Assembly: GCA_050246115.1 (NCBI GenBank)
Contig: JBFWWP010000001.1
Span: forward strand, 310,001 to 374,000
Direction: 5' to 3'
Length of the DNA stretch: 64,000 nt
Origin: JBFWWP01 sp050246115
GTDB taxonomy: Bacteria; Planctomycetota; UBA8108; UBA1146; JAJFFE01
Shown: positions 33,757-43,026 of the stretch, in pieces
How positions within the stretch are numbered: position 1 is the stretch's first letter
How the letters are laid out: every line of letters begins with the position of its first letter
Translations under genes and position numbers: made by a program
Notes under the pieces: model-generated
Seen by the model: the letters and a program-made list of their open reading frames with translations, nothing else
Told to the model about the DNA's origin: nothing
Database searches by the model: none

Positions 33757-34932
33757 ATGAGTGAGGAAGCGCACGTTCGTAACGGGAATGCCGGTGACGG
33801 CGAGGCGCGTTTCATGGAGCGGGCGCTGCGCTTGGCGCGGCGAGGTCTGGGGGCGGTGTCACCGAATCCGCCGGTCGGCGCCGTTGCCGTTTGTGGTGGA
33901 GTCGTGATCGGCGAAGGCTGGCACCGGCGTTTCGGTGGACCCCACGCAGAAGCGGATCTCGTCGCGCGCTTGTCGGCGGGCGCGGGCCGAGGCGCGGACT
34001 TGTACGTGACCCTCGAGCCCTGTGCCCACTTCGGCAAGACTCCGCCGTGCACCGTCGCGATTCGCGAAGCTGGCTTCGCCCGCGTGTTCTACGCCGTCGC
34101 CGATCCCCATCCGGTCACGCGCGGAAAAGGACCGAAGGAGCTTCGGCGCGCCGGCGTGCAAGTGGCCCGCGGCCTGCTCGAGGAACCGGTTCGATTCCTG
34201 TTGGCGCCGTATCTCAAGGGAGTGCTGTGCGGGTTGCCGCTGGTGACCGCCAAGTGGGCCATGTCGTTCGATGGCCGCGTCGCGACCCGCTCCGGGGATG
34301 CCCGCTGGATCTCCGACGATCGGGCTCGAGCCTACACCCGGCGCGAACGTAGCACGTACGACGCCATCCTGGTCGGCCGGGGTACGGTTGCCCTGGACGA
34401 TCCGGACTTGACCACTCGCACTCCGCGGCGGCGGAATCCGACCCGCGTGGTTCTCGACTCGAGGGCGCGATTGTCGCCGCAGTGCCGCTTGCTGCTCAGC
34501 GCGCGGGAGACGCCGGTCTGGGTTTTCGTCTCCGCTCGCGCGCTGGCCTCACAAGCGGCCGTGGCGCGCCGGGCACGAGGCTTGGAACGGTGTGGAGCGC
34601 GCGTCTTCCCGATCCCAGCTGGCGTCGACGGTCTCGACTTGCCGGCGACGCTCGCGGAACTGGGTCGACAAGGCGTTCGGCACTTGCTGGTCGAAGGGGG
34701 ACCCACTGTGCAGGGTTCGTTCTTCGACGGCGGCCTCATCGACCGCGTGCAAGTCGTCGTCGGACCGCGCTTGATCGGCGGCGCCGACGCCCCCGGGCCA
34801 GTCGGCGGAGTGGGGCACCTGCGAATGGCGGGGGCTCCCGTGTTCGACGGCTTCACGGTCAAGCGGGTGGGCGAAAGCCTCGTGCTCTCCGGTGTCCTGA
34901 CACCCGCGGGCTATGGTCACCCCGCGCCCTGA
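33757..34932 (+). CDS. ribD: Bifunctional riboflavin biosynthesis deaminase/reductase RibD
   Basis: RibD deaminates the pyrimidine intermediate and then reduces the ribosyl chain. This 391-aa protein opens FMERALRLARRGLGAVSPNP. The deaminase zinc ligands are His in GPHAEADL and two Cys in LEPCAHFGKTPPC, with the proton-shuttling Glu in HAE. The NADPH-dependent reductase starts near residue 165 (VTAKWAMSFDGRVAT, DAILVGRGTVALDDP, LLVEGGPTVQGSF). Both halves are intact. No ribE, ribA or ribH follows and no FMN riboswitch is visible in the 41-bp upstream gap. Confidence 0.93.
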   Translation: MSEEAHVRNGNAGDGEARFMERALRLARRGLGAVSPNPPVGAVAVCGGVVIGEGWHRRFGGPHAEADLVARLSAGAGRGADLYVTLEPCAHFGKTPPCTVAIREAGFARVFYAVADPHPVTRGKGPKELRRAGVQVARGLLEEPVRFLLAPYLKGVLCGLPLVTAKWAMSFDGRVATRSGDARWISDDRARAYTRRERSTYDAILVGRGTVALDDPDLTTRTPRRRNPTRVVLDSRARLSPQCRLLLSARETPVWVFVSARALASQAAVARRARGLERCGARVFPIPAGVDGLDLPATLAELGRQGVRHLLVEGGPTVQGSFFDGGLIDRVQVVVGPRLIGGADAPGPVGGVGHLRMAGAPVFDGFTVKRVGESLVLSGVLTPAGYGHPAP

Positions 34933-35025
34933 AGTCGACGTGGCTCTCGAGTGCTGGCCGATGACAGGCCTCGTCACGAAGCTCGTTCACGCAGCGTGAG
35001 CAAGCCGGCTCTCGAAGCCCCCATG

Positions 35026-35106
35026 AAAGAGACGACACGAAAGAGACGACACGAAAGAGACGACACGAAAGAGACGACACGAAAGGGACGACACGAAAGA
35101 AACGAG
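35026..35106. repeat. 14-bp tandem repeat, five copies plus partial
   Basis: AAAGAGACGACACG is repeated at 35026, 35040, 35054, 35068 and 35082 (the last with one substitution), then a degenerate partial unit to 35106. The period is not a multiple of 3, so it is unlikely to be coding. It sits between the convergent ribD and the small minus-strand gene. Confidence 0.92.
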
Positions 35107-35145
35107 CCGCTACTCGGGCGCGGGTTCGCAGCTCGGCCCCGCGCT

Positions 35146-35472
35146 TCAGAGCCCGCGCTTCGTCGTCGCTGGCTCGGCTCCGAGGCGCTTCATCGCGTTG
35201 CGGAAGTTCGGTGACGACTCGATCTCCAGCCTCACGGTCGCGTCGAGCGACTCCCAGAACTGCTGCCACAGACCCAAGAGCGCATGCTTCTTGCTTTGCT
35301 CCCAGACGGACTTCCCAGCGCGCATGGCCTGAGTCTTGCGGTAACTCACGTAGCCCGAGAGGCGCGCGTAGTCGATGAGCGGGAACTCGACGGTGACCTG
35401 CACCTCGTCTCCTTGGCGAATGCGGGGACGGCCGCCTTGTCGGCTGGTCTTCTTACGCTTGTCTTCGGACAT
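35146..35472 (-). CDS. Small hypothetical protein
   Basis: I do not recognise this 108-aa protein. ATG 35472 has GAGGG 9 nt upstream; ATG 35481 sits too close to it. The N-terminus is strongly basic (SEDKRKKTSRQGGRPRIRQG), followed by a beta-forming segment (DEVQVTVEFPLIDYARLSGY) and helical charged sequence (LLGLWQQFWESLDATVRLEI). No signal or membrane segment. A nucleic-acid-binding role would be only a guess. Confidence 0.65.
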   Translation of the reverse strand: MSEDKRKKTSRQGGRPRIRQGDEVQVTVEFPLIDYARLSGYVSYRKTQAMRAGKSVWEQSKKHALLGLWQQFWESLDATVRLEIESSPNFRNAMKRLGAEPATTKRGL

Positions 35473-35710
35473 GAACTTCATCCCTCGTGGGAACTCTCCC
35501 GGTTTGTGATGGTGGGTGAGGGAAGTTAGCGTTGCGGCAGGTCGTTGTCAAACCGCCACCGCCCATCAAACGAGAGTGCTCGAAGGGCCGACGCCGAGCG
35601 TTTGTGGGGTGACGGGGACGCGGCTGTGCCGCGGACTCGAAGAGGGCTTGGCGAAAGCCTCCTCGAGAAAGCAAGTCGAGGGCCGGACGCGTTCGATCTG
35701 CGGCTACTGC

Positions 35711-36055
35711 TCAGTGCTCGCCGGCTGGTTCGCCGGCCAATGGCTCGGTCGGACGCGACAACCAGTACAACTGCACCGCGACGCCATTCGCTTCCTTGCG
35801 GACCACCACACCTTTCGCGAAGTGAGTGTCGGGTTTTCCCGGAACGCGAAACGCGAAGTCCACGAGATCGCCTACGCACAGGGCGCGGGCGGTCTCGAGG
35901 AATGCACCACCAAACGATGCCTCTCGCACCGCGACTTCGAACGGCTTCCAAAGAGTGGGCGGAACCCGCGACGCCTCGAGGCTCGTAATCCAATCGGCGG
36001 GAATGCGGGAATACCCTTTGTGCAGAAGTCGAGCGCGGTGGGTGACTTCGTCCAT
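35711..36055 (-). CDS. PilZ-like domain protein
   Basis: This 114-aa protein starts at ATG 36055 with GAGGA 7 nt upstream. The segment VREASFGGAFLETARALCVG then DLVDFAFRVPGKP and FAKGVVVRKEANGVAVQLYW resembles the PilZ beta-barrel, with an E-x-S-x-x-G version of the D/N-x-S-x-x-G c-di-GMP motif. The upstream R-x-x-x-R motif is not clear, so c-di-GMP binding is uncertain. It is a free-standing single domain. Confidence 0.55.
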   Translation of the reverse strand: MDEVTHRARLLHKGYSRIPADWITSLEASRVPPTLWKPFEVAVREASFGGAFLETARALCVGDLVDFAFRVPGKPDTHFAKGVVVRKEANGVAVQLYWLSRPTEPLAGEPAGEH

Positions 36056-36475
36056 GATCAGTCCTCAAGTGATTCTGCTGAATGGCACACGGACTCGACG
36101 CCAGGCGGGCTAAAGCGAGTCTTCCACGAATTCGGGTTCCGCGCAAACGAGGCGACGCGCCGCTCACGGGGCCCGGGAGTTCGTCGCCCGGCCGCACCGG
36201 CCGGTTGTCGTTTCGGATGGTAGTCTTCTTCCAGCGGCTTCTCTCCGTCGCAGAAGAGAGCCGATCGGTCGGTTGCGGCAGATCGTCGAGGGGCCAACGG
36301 GCCGCCGCCGATGCGCCGGCGGACCGATTCGAACGGGTGCAGCGAAGCGCCCGTGGATTCGAATCTCCTGGACGAATTCCTCGGTCGGACCGTCGTCGAT
36401 CGTGGACTTCGCCTCCTCTTGCCCCGAAGCCAGGGCTTCCTGCCATGGCGACGAGGGGTCGGGTCAGAGGAAGGT
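36056..36475. other. Divergent intergenic region
   Basis: These 420 bp lie between the PilZ-like gene (-) and the lipoprotein gene (+). Open frames here are unsupported shadows or the untranslated in-frame extension of the lipoprotein gene. No promoter or RNA was recognised. Confidence 0.4.
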
Positions 36476-38467
36476 ATGCGCCGTCGTCAATGTCTGTGCC
36501 GGATCCGCGTGCGCGCGGCCCCGGCCTGGATGACACTACCCATTGTCGGGCCACTCGTCCTCGGCTCGCTCGTGGGCTGCCACTTCGCATCGGAGCGGGC
36601 GGCCGGTGAGCGCCTGTGGGCCGCCGGCGAGTTGCTGTCCGCCCACGCCGCGTTCGAGCGGATCGCCGATGATTGGCGCGATCCGCAGGCGGCCGCATAT
36701 GCGACGCAGATCGCCCGGCAACTCGCGCGCGAGTGTCACGACGAGGCGCTCTCGTTCTTGGCGCGTGGCTACCCGGAGCAAGCCTACCAGCGGTTGACGC
36801 GCTGCCTCACCCTCGATCCGTCCCACCCTCGTGCCCTAGCCCTCGCGCACGACCTCCACGACGAAGCGCTCGAGTTCGAGGACTGGTGTCGCCGTTATCG
36901 CGCCGCCGTGGACCACGGCCGTTGGGAGGACTGCGTCGATCTCGGCCGGGGACCGCAACTGCGCTACTTTCGTTGGCCCTATCGCGGTCGTTGGGCGGAA
37001 CTGGCGGAGCTGGCCTGGACGCAGATCCGACAAGAGACCGAAGGCGCTCCCGATGCCGCACGCCTGCGTGCGGAGGTCGCCCGCGCTCGTGAGTTCCTCG
37101 ATCGCTTCGGAGCACAACGCGAGCACGCCGGCGCCGAGGCCGTCTGTGAGTCGGTGTTGCCCATGGAACTCGAGAGCGAGTGGCGCCGCGAACTTGCGAA
37201 CTGGTGCGAGCGTCTGGAGGTCCACGATCGCGTCGCGATGCTGTGCACCGCGGCCCGTACCGCCTCGGCGCGGAGCGACGCGGAGTCCGCCGTCCGCATT
37301 CTTGCGCGTGCCTTGTTCCTGCTGCCCGAGTCGGCGGCGGTACGGGAACTCTACGACGGTGCGCGCGAAGACGTCGTCGCGGGGTGGAGCGAAACGTTGG
37401 CGGAACTCGCGCGGCACGAACGTTGGGGCGAAGCCCTCGCGGTAGCGCGGCGCCTCCGATCCTGGGGGGGCGAACTCGTTGGCTCGCACGCCCTCGACGT
37501 GGCGTCACTCGAGCGACGGCATGCCGGCCAGCTCGTCGCCGAATCGGCAGCGGCCGAAGCCGCCGGCCGTGTCGGTCTGGCGTTGGTGCAGCGGCTCCGC
37601 GCGCGAGCGCTCGACTCCGAAGGGGAGAGTGTCGAGCGCGAGATCGTTCGACTGCGTGGGCGACTGCGACTCCTGGCGGTCGTTCGGGTGGTCGGCTCGG
37701 AAGCCGCGGTTGCTGACGACGCGAGCTGGATTCGTTGCGGTGAGCCGGAGTACGACGAGCAGCGGCGCTCGCTCGCCTTTCGCCAACGTTCGGAGTGGCG
37801 GGTTGGCGGCACCGTCGATCGGGAGAACCCGGCCCACGCGCTCGAGCAAACCCGTTGGTTGGCCGCCCGGGAACTCGTCGAGCGGCTCTACCTCGAGTGG
37901 CAGTCAGCGGCTCCGGGCGAACGCGGGATCTCTCGCGCGCGCTACGAGTCGGCGCTGTGTGAACTCACCGAGAGTCGTGAGCGTCTCGAACGTATGGATC
38001 CGCGCGAACGAAGAGTCGCCTGGGAGGCCGATCCTGCCGAGGTGGAGACGCGCGAACTCATCGCCCGACTGGACCTTCCCGTCGAGGTTCGTGGCGCCGA
38101 TCGTGGCCGAGTCGAACTCCTCGTCAGCGAACACATGCGAATCACGGATCGTACCACGGCTCCTGGTGCCGGCGTTCCTGGGGATCCCGACGAGCTACCG
38201 ACGGCCGCCAGCGCCCGCAAGCAGCTCGAGGATCGCTGCCAAGTCCGCGTCCGTGAGCTCCTGCGTTCGTTGGAACTCGAGGAGCGGCGAAACTGGCTCG
38301 AACGGGCGACCGAAGCGGCACGCACTGCGAGCTTCGAAGACGCGGTCGACCTGGCCGTCAAGGTGATCGTCTCGGCGCCGACCCACGAGGACTTGCTTCG
38401 GGCGGCGGCCATTGGGCTCCTCGTCGACTCCTGCGCCATCGAGCCCACGGTCGCCCACGAACTCTGA
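36476..38467 (+). CDS. Large helical lipoprotein of unknown function
   Basis: The frame is open from 36311, but ATG 36476 has GAGGAAGG just upstream and gives a basic n-region, a hydrophobic stretch (MTLPIVGPLVLGSLVG) and a lipobox Cys (VGC-HF). The 663-aa product is almost entirely alpha-helical and very Arg/Glu-rich. Early repeats are TPR-like (AAGELLSAHAAFERIADDW, ARGYPEQAYQRLTRCLTLD). The C-terminal part has no recognisable domain. It is likely exported and anchored to a membrane. Confidence 0.65.
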   Translation: MRRRQCLCRIRVRAAPAWMTLPIVGPLVLGSLVGCHFASERAAGERLWAAGELLSAHAAFERIADDWRDPQAAAYATQIARQLARECHDEALSFLARGYPEQAYQRLTRCLTLDPSHPRALALAHDLHDEALEFEDWCRRYRAAVDHGRWEDCVDLGRGPQLRYFRWPYRGRWAELAELAWTQIRQETEGAPDAARLRAEVARAREFLDRFGAQREHAGAEAVCESVLPMELESEWRRELANWCERLEVHDRVAMLCTAARTASARSDAESAVRILARALFLLPESAAVRELYDGAREDVVAGWSETLAELARHERWGEALAVARRLRSWGGELVGSHALDVASLERRHAGQLVAESAAAEAAGRVGLALVQRLRARALDSEGESVEREIVRLRGRLRLLAVVRVVGSEAAVADDASWIRCGEPEYDEQRRSLAFRQRSEWRVGGTVDRENPAHALEQTRWLAARELVERLYLEWQSAAPGERGISRARYESALCELTESRERLERMDPRERRVAWEADPAEVETRELIARLDLPVEVRGADRGRVELLVSEHMRITDRTTAPGAGVPGDPDELPTAASARKQLEDRCQVRVRELLRSLELEERRNWLERATEAARTASFEDAVDLAVKVIVSAPTHEDLLRAAAIGLLVDSCAIEPTVAHEL

Positions 38468-39002
38468 CCCGCCCCGTCGAGGCGCAATTGGGCGGTAGGC
38501 GCAAGCGCGCGGCTCACCCGTGGGCACGAGGGGCTTCGTCAGTCCCGAGCGAGCCAGTCCCGCGCCTCGGGCCGCGCCCCGCTCGATTCCGAACCGGCGG
38601 CCCCGCGACCGTACCTCGCCGCAGCCGCCGGCTTGATCCTCCCCAGACTGTGCCCTATGCTTCGGCCCGCCTTCCAGCGCCTTCGAACCGCCGTCCGGAC
38701 CTCCCGTGCCAGGACGGTTTCCGGTCGCTTCGCCGCGTACCGAAATCGTCGTTCACCCTGGCCTCTGGATTTCGGCCGGGCCAGGTGGGTCTCGGCGCGT
38801 TGGCACCGGAGTCGGGGCGCCTCGGGAACGAGGATCGGGTACGGGAAGAACACGAGTACGCGTCCGGAGGTACCGTTGGGCCGAGCCAGTCGCGCGGCCC
38901 GCGTCACGACAAAGGTCGGTGTTGCTCGAGAAACACGGGTGCGGACGATCGCTGTGATCGTCGGGCGGGCCGGGCCCCGAGTGGGCCCAAGGGGGGTGAC
39001 AC
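38468..39002. other. Long leader region of the purA operon
   Basis: These 535 bp contain the promoter at 38633-38661 and then about 340 nt of leader without a supported ORF. No known riboswitch or attenuator was recognised. Confidence 0.45.
38633..38661 (+). promoter_or_regulatory. Sigma-70-type promoter for the purA operon
   Basis: TTGATC (38633-38638), a 17-nt spacer and TATGCT (38656-38661). Confidence 0.55.
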
Positions 39003-40280
39003 CTGCAACTACGACACTGCTGCGTGGTCGGTCTCCAGTGGGGAGACGAAGGCAAGGGCAAAGTGGTCGACGTGCTGACCGAGCGCGCCGACGCCGTGAT
39101 CCGCTACCAGGGCGGGGCCAATGCCGGTCACACCGTGTATGTGGGCGAGCGCAAGTTCGTCCTGCACCACCTGCCTTCTGGCGTTCTGCGATCGAACACG
39201 CTCGCGATTCTCGGGAACGGCATGGTCGTCGAACCGCGAACGCTCATGGAGGAGGTCTCGCGTCTCGACCCTGAGGCACGGGAGCGGATCTACGTCAGTG
39301 AGCGCGCCCACTTGGTGCTCCCCCAGCATGTGGCGCTCGATCGCGCTCGCGAGGGGGCGAGCGCGCGTCCGATTGGGACTACGCTGCGCGGCATCGGACC
39401 GACCTACGAAGCGAAGTACGCGCGATCGGGCCTTCGAGTCGGCGATCTGCGCCGGCGGGACTTCCTGCGCGATGAGTTCCCCGAGCGTTTGCGGGCGGCC
39501 GGGGTGAGCGATGCCGAGGAGATCGACCGCGCACGCTCGGACTGTCAGCGACTTCTCGATGATCTCGGGGGGCGCATCGTCGATGCCCAAGCCTTGCTGC
39601 AAGACCTGGACGCCAAGGGCGCGCGCTTTCTCTTCGAAGGCGCGCAGGGGAGCCTGCTCGATGTCGACTTCGGAACCTACCCGTTCGTGACCTCATCGAC
39701 GCCGTCATTTCTGGGCCTGGGGCCGGGCACCGGGTTCTCGCCACGGCGGATCGACCATGTGTTGGGAGTGACGAAGGTCTACTGCACGCGTGTGGGCGAG
39801 GGCCCGTTTCCGTCCGAGGTTCATGGTGAGACGGCGAATCAGCTGCGAACTGCCGGCGGCGAGTTCGGCAGTACGACCGGACGGCCACGACGCTGTGGTT
39901 GGTTGGATCTGCCCGCGTTGCGCTTCGCCATTCAACTGAACGACGTGGATAGCCTGGCCCTGACCAAGGCCGACGTTCTCGCGGGGCGCGACACCGTGCC
40001 CGTTGTCGTGGGCTACCGCCGAGGTGGCGTCGTTGCGAACGGGATTCCCTTCGACGCCCGGGACTTCGACGGCGTCGAGGCCATCGTCGAACAGTGGCCA
40101 GGGTGGAGCGTGGCGACTCCGGAGGCGATGGCGCCGTTCACTGCGTTGCTCGAGCGCCACCTCGAACGGCGGGTGTCGGTGCTGTCAACCGGGCGCATGC
40201 GTTCGGACGTCGTCTTGCGAGCGCCCTTCGGGATCGACGCCGCGCCAGCTCCTGACTCCGAGCCGTGGAGGCCGCGGTGA
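39003..40280 (+). CDS. purA: Adenylosuccinate synthetase
   Basis: PurA condenses IMP and aspartate using GTP in AMP synthesis. I propose the CTG at 39003: AAGGGGGG lies about 8 nt upstream and it restores the first beta strand (LRHCCVVGLQWGDEGKGK), giving 425 aa. The GTG at 39024 would cut the strand to VVGLQWGDEGKGK. Family motifs follow: YQGGANAGHTVY, LLPQHVALD-like VLPQHVALD, GTTLRGIGPTY, FEGAQGSLLDVDFGTYPFVT and the GRPRRCGWLDLPALR loop. It opens a six-gene co-directional cluster; its stop overlaps the uppS start. Confidence 0.92.
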   Translation: MQLRHCCVVGLQWGDEGKGKVVDVLTERADAVIRYQGGANAGHTVYVGERKFVLHHLPSGVLRSNTLAILGNGMVVEPRTLMEEVSRLDPEARERIYVSERAHLVLPQHVALDRAREGASARPIGTTLRGIGPTYEAKYARSGLRVGDLRRRDFLRDEFPERLRAAGVSDAEEIDRARSDCQRLLDDLGGRIVDAQALLQDLDAKGARFLFEGAQGSLLDVDFGTYPFVTSSTPSFLGLGPGTGFSPRRIDHVLGVTKVYCTRVGEGPFPSEVHGETANQLRTAGGEFGSTTGRPRRCGWLDLPALRFAIQLNDVDSLALTKADVLAGRDTVPVVVGYRRGGVVANGIPFDARDFDGVEAIVEQWPGWSVATPEAMAPFTALLERHLERRVSVLSTGRMRSDVVLRAPFGIDAAPAPDSEPWRPR

Positions 40281-41023
40281 CTTCCGAGGTCCCACGCCAC
40301 ATCGCTTTCATCATGGACGGCAACGGACGGTGGGCCGAGCGTCAGGGGCTGCCGCGGCTCCGTGGGCACGAGCGCGGAGCGGCGGTACTGCGCGAAGTCG
40401 TCCAGTTCTGCGCTCGCGCCGGAGTTTCCGAGGTCACGTTCTATGCCCTGTCCACCGAGAACTACCGACAGCGTCCGCCGGCCGAGGTGGAGCAGTTGAT
40501 GGCCTTGCTCGAGTTCTTCCTGGTGAACGAACGCGAGGAAATCGCGCGCAACGACCTGCGGCTCCGCGCGATCGGCCGGATCCACGAGCTGCCATCGTCG
40601 GTCCGTCGAGAACTCACGCGCTCGCTCGCCGAGAGCAAGGACAATCAAGGGATGATCCTGCGTCTCGCCCTCAACTACGGTGGGCGCCGCGAGATCACCG
40701 ACGCCGTCATTGCCGTGGTCGAGGAGATCCGCGCGGGACGGTCGCCCGATGAGTTCTTGAAACTCACCGAGTCTGAATTTGCGCAGTACCTCTACGACCC
40801 CTCGATGACCGACCCCGATCTCCTGGTGCGGACGGCGGGCGAGCTGCGTTTGTCGAACTTCCTGCTCTGGCACATCTCCTACGCCGAGTTGTGGGTGACC
40901 GATTCCCCATGGCCCGACTTCGGCCCTGAGCTGCTGCGCAAGGCATTCGCGGCCTTCGGGAGGCGCGTGCGCAAGTTCGGGTCGGTCGTACCATCGGTGC
41001 GCTCTCCCGAGGAGAGCGGTTGA
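40277..41023 (+). CDS. uppS: Isoprenyl transferase (undecaprenyl diphosphate synthase)
   Basis: UppS makes the C55 lipid carrier for wall and surface glycans. GTG 40277 overlaps the purA stop (GTGA) with GGAGG 5 nt upstream, giving 248 aa; GTG 40265 is possible. Motifs: HIAFIMDGNGRWA with the catalytic Asp, RGHERGA, TFYALSTENY, LALNYGGRREI, and RTAGELRLSNFLLW with SYAELWVTD for substrate diphosphate and Mg2+ binding. The cdsA gene starts inside its last codons. uppP at 47.5 kb works in the same cycle. Confidence 0.93.
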   Translation: MTSEVPRHIAFIMDGNGRWAERQGLPRLRGHERGAAVLREVVQFCARAGVSEVTFYALSTENYRQRPPAEVEQLMALLEFFLVNEREEIARNDLRLRAIGRIHELPSSVRRELTRSLAESKDNQGMILRLALNYGGRREITDAVIAVVEEIRAGRSPDEFLKLTESEFAQYLYDPSMTDPDLLVRTAGELRLSNFLLWHISYAELWVTDSPWPDFGPELLRKAFAAFGRRVRKFGSVVPSVRSPEESG

Positions 41024-41859
41024 GCGTCCTCGCGCAGCGTCTCACCTACGGCAGCTTGCTGCTGGGAGGTTCCCTGGGGTTGCTCGCGTTGGATCACTGG
41101 CTCGCCAGTAGCATCGGCTTCATCGTGTTGCTGACGGTGCTGGTCGGGCTGGGCTGGTTCGAGTGGACGCGACTTCTCGGCCTCGAGGGGCTGGCGGTGT
41201 CCTGCGGTGGTGCCATCCTGATCCTGGGAATCGCTGGCCTGGGGTGGATCCACCGCCGGCCGGAAGCGCTCGAGGCCACTGGCGTGCTCCTGGCCCTCCT
41301 GCCGTTGCTGCTCCCCGGCGTCTTGGCGGCCTGGGCACTGCGGCGCGCTCCGTCGCGTTCCGAGTTGCATCGCATCGCGCTCGCAGCCCTCGGTGTGTTG
41401 TACTTGGGGTTGCCCGCGGTGTGCTGCCTGCAGCTGCGCTGGCTCGAGAACGGCGAGCTCTGGGTGCTGCTGCTGTTGCTCGTGGTCAAGGGCAACGACA
41501 TCGGGGCGTACTTGATCGGGCGCAAGTGGGGGCGCACCCCCCTGTGTCAAGTCAGCCCGAAGAAGACCCGAGAAGGGAGCCTCGCCGGCCTGTTGGTCGG
41601 CATGGGGGTGGCGTCGCTCGTGGCCTGGCGAGGAGGGCTCCCGGGAGGAGTCGCGGGCGGGCTCCTGGTAGGGGCGCTCGCGGGACTAGCCGGACAAGTG
41701 GGCGATCTGGCAGAATCCTTCGTCAAGCGGTCGGTGGGTGCCAAGGACTCCGGCGCCCTGATCCCAGCCTTCGGCGGCGCGCTCGACCTGCTCGATAGCG
41801 TGTTGTTCGGTGCGCCAGTGGTATTCGTGGTTGCGTGGATGCTCACGAGAGTCGCATGA
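41020..41859 (+). CDS. cdsA: Phosphatidate cytidylyltransferase
   Basis: CdsA makes CDP-diacylglycerol for phospholipid synthesis. This 279-aa polytopic protein (about eight hydrophobic segments) starts at TTG 41020, overlapping the uppS stop. The family core is KGNDIGAYLIGRKWGRTPL, SPKKTREGSLAGLL and the signature ESFVKRSVGAKDSGALIPAF followed by GGALDLLDS. The usual GHGG is AFGG and the Arg of LDR is Leu; related CdsA proteins vary at these sites. The order uppS-cdsA is widely conserved. Confidence 0.9.
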   Translation: MSVLAQRLTYGSLLLGGSLGLLALDHWLASSIGFIVLLTVLVGLGWFEWTRLLGLEGLAVSCGGAILILGIAGLGWIHRRPEALEATGVLLALLPLLLPGVLAAWALRRAPSRSELHRIALAALGVLYLGLPAVCCLQLRWLENGELWVLLLLLVVKGNDIGAYLIGRKWGRTPLCQVSPKKTREGSLAGLLVGMGVASLVAWRGGLPGGVAGGLLVGALAGLAGQVGDLAESFVKRSVGAKDSGALIPAFGGALDLLDSVLFGAPVVFVVAWMLTRVA

Positions 41860-42845
41860 GAGAACAGATCGAATTCAATGACGACCAGGAGGCCATGGAT
41901 GTCGCTGGCGTCCAGGACCGAAACCTGAAGTTGGTACGGGACCACTACGGTGTGAAGGTCTCTGCCCGCGGCCGCATGCTTCACATCGAGGGCGATGAGG
42001 CAGCCGTGCGCAGCGCGAGCGACGTTCTGGGCCGCATGCGCAAGAGCATTACGGCGACCGGAGTCGACCCCGATCAGGTGCTGGATCGTGCGATCCAGGA
42101 CCTGCGCTCGGCGGCGCGGACCGAAGTTCGGTGGGGTTCCCTCGCGCTCGACAAGATCGCGCGCACCGAGGGCCAGCTGCGCTATCTCGAGGCCATGGCC
42201 CAAGCTGCCATCGTGCTGGCGACGGGACCCGCCGGAACCGGCAAGACTTACCTGGCCGTGCTCATGGCGGTCGAGGCGCTGAACGCCGGTGCCGTCAAGA
42301 AGATCGTTCTGTGTCGGCCGGCGGTGGAGGCCGGGGAGAAACTCGGGTTCCTTCCCGGGGACTTCCAGGCCAAGGTCAATCCCTACCTGCGCCCGCTCTA
42401 CGATGCTCTCAACGACCTGCTCGACTACGACCAGGTTCGGCGCTATTCGGACCGTGAGATCATCGAGATCGTGCCGCTCGCGTACATGCGGGGGCGTACG
42501 CTCAACCGCTCCTTCATCATTCTCGACGAGGCGCAGAATACGACGCGGTCACAGATGAAGATGTTCCTCACGCGCATGGGCTATGAGTCGCGAATCGTGG
42601 TCACGGGGGACGTGACCCAGGTCGACCTGCCGGCGGGGCAACCGTCGGGGCTCCTCCACGCTCGGCGCATTCTGACCGGAATTCCGGGGATCGAGTGGTC
42701 GGAGTTGGGTGCGGCCGACATCGTGAGGAATCCGTTAGTGACCAAGATCGTAAAGGCTTACGAGCGGAACGAAGGGGGCACCGAAGGGCCCGACCCGAAA
42801 GTACGGAGAGGGCCTCGGGGGCAGGATTCCGATACTATCGGGTAG
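41856..42845 (+). CDS. phoH: PhoH-like ATPase (YbeZ)
   Basis: This 329-aa protein starts at ATG 41856, overlapping the cdsA stop (ATGA). It has a KH-like N-terminus (LKLVRDHYGVKVSARGRMLH), Walker A GPAGTGKTYLAVLMAVEALN, the PhoH motif RPAVEAGEKLGFLPGD, Walker B FIILDEAQN and the sensor MFLTRMGYESRIVVTGD followed by DLPAG. PhoH/YbeZ ATPases work with YbeY in rRNA maturation, and ybeY lies two genes downstream. Confidence 0.92.
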   Translation: MREQIEFNDDQEAMDVAGVQDRNLKLVRDHYGVKVSARGRMLHIEGDEAAVRSASDVLGRMRKSITATGVDPDQVLDRAIQDLRSAARTEVRWGSLALDKIARTEGQLRYLEAMAQAAIVLATGPAGTGKTYLAVLMAVEALNAGAVKKIVLCRPAVEAGEKLGFLPGDFQAKVNPYLRPLYDALNDLLDYDQVRRYSDREIIEIVPLAYMRGRTLNRSFIILDEAQNTTRSQMKMFLTRMGYESRIVVTGDVTQVDLPAGQPSGLLHARRILTGIPGIEWSELGAADIVRNPLVTKIVKAYERNEGGTEGPDPKVRRGPRGQDSDTIG

Positions 42846-43026
42846 GGCTACGGCCGGGTAGGGCTGTGGCCACGGGCCCGCGGCGCCCCTGGTGCCGAGG
42901 TCCCTGGTTCGCGAGGGTTCGGACAGCCAGGGGGTTGGCTGGAGAGCCGGGCACCACGCAGGGTTCGTCGTCGTCGACGCAACCCTTCCGTGTCTCGGAT
43001 ACACGCGGGCGGGAAGGACTCCCTGG

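Noticed and set aside
36330..36380. GGATTCGAATCTCC, which resembles a tRNA T-arm
   Set aside because: The flanking stem does not pair and no acceptor, D or anticodon arm could be built around it.
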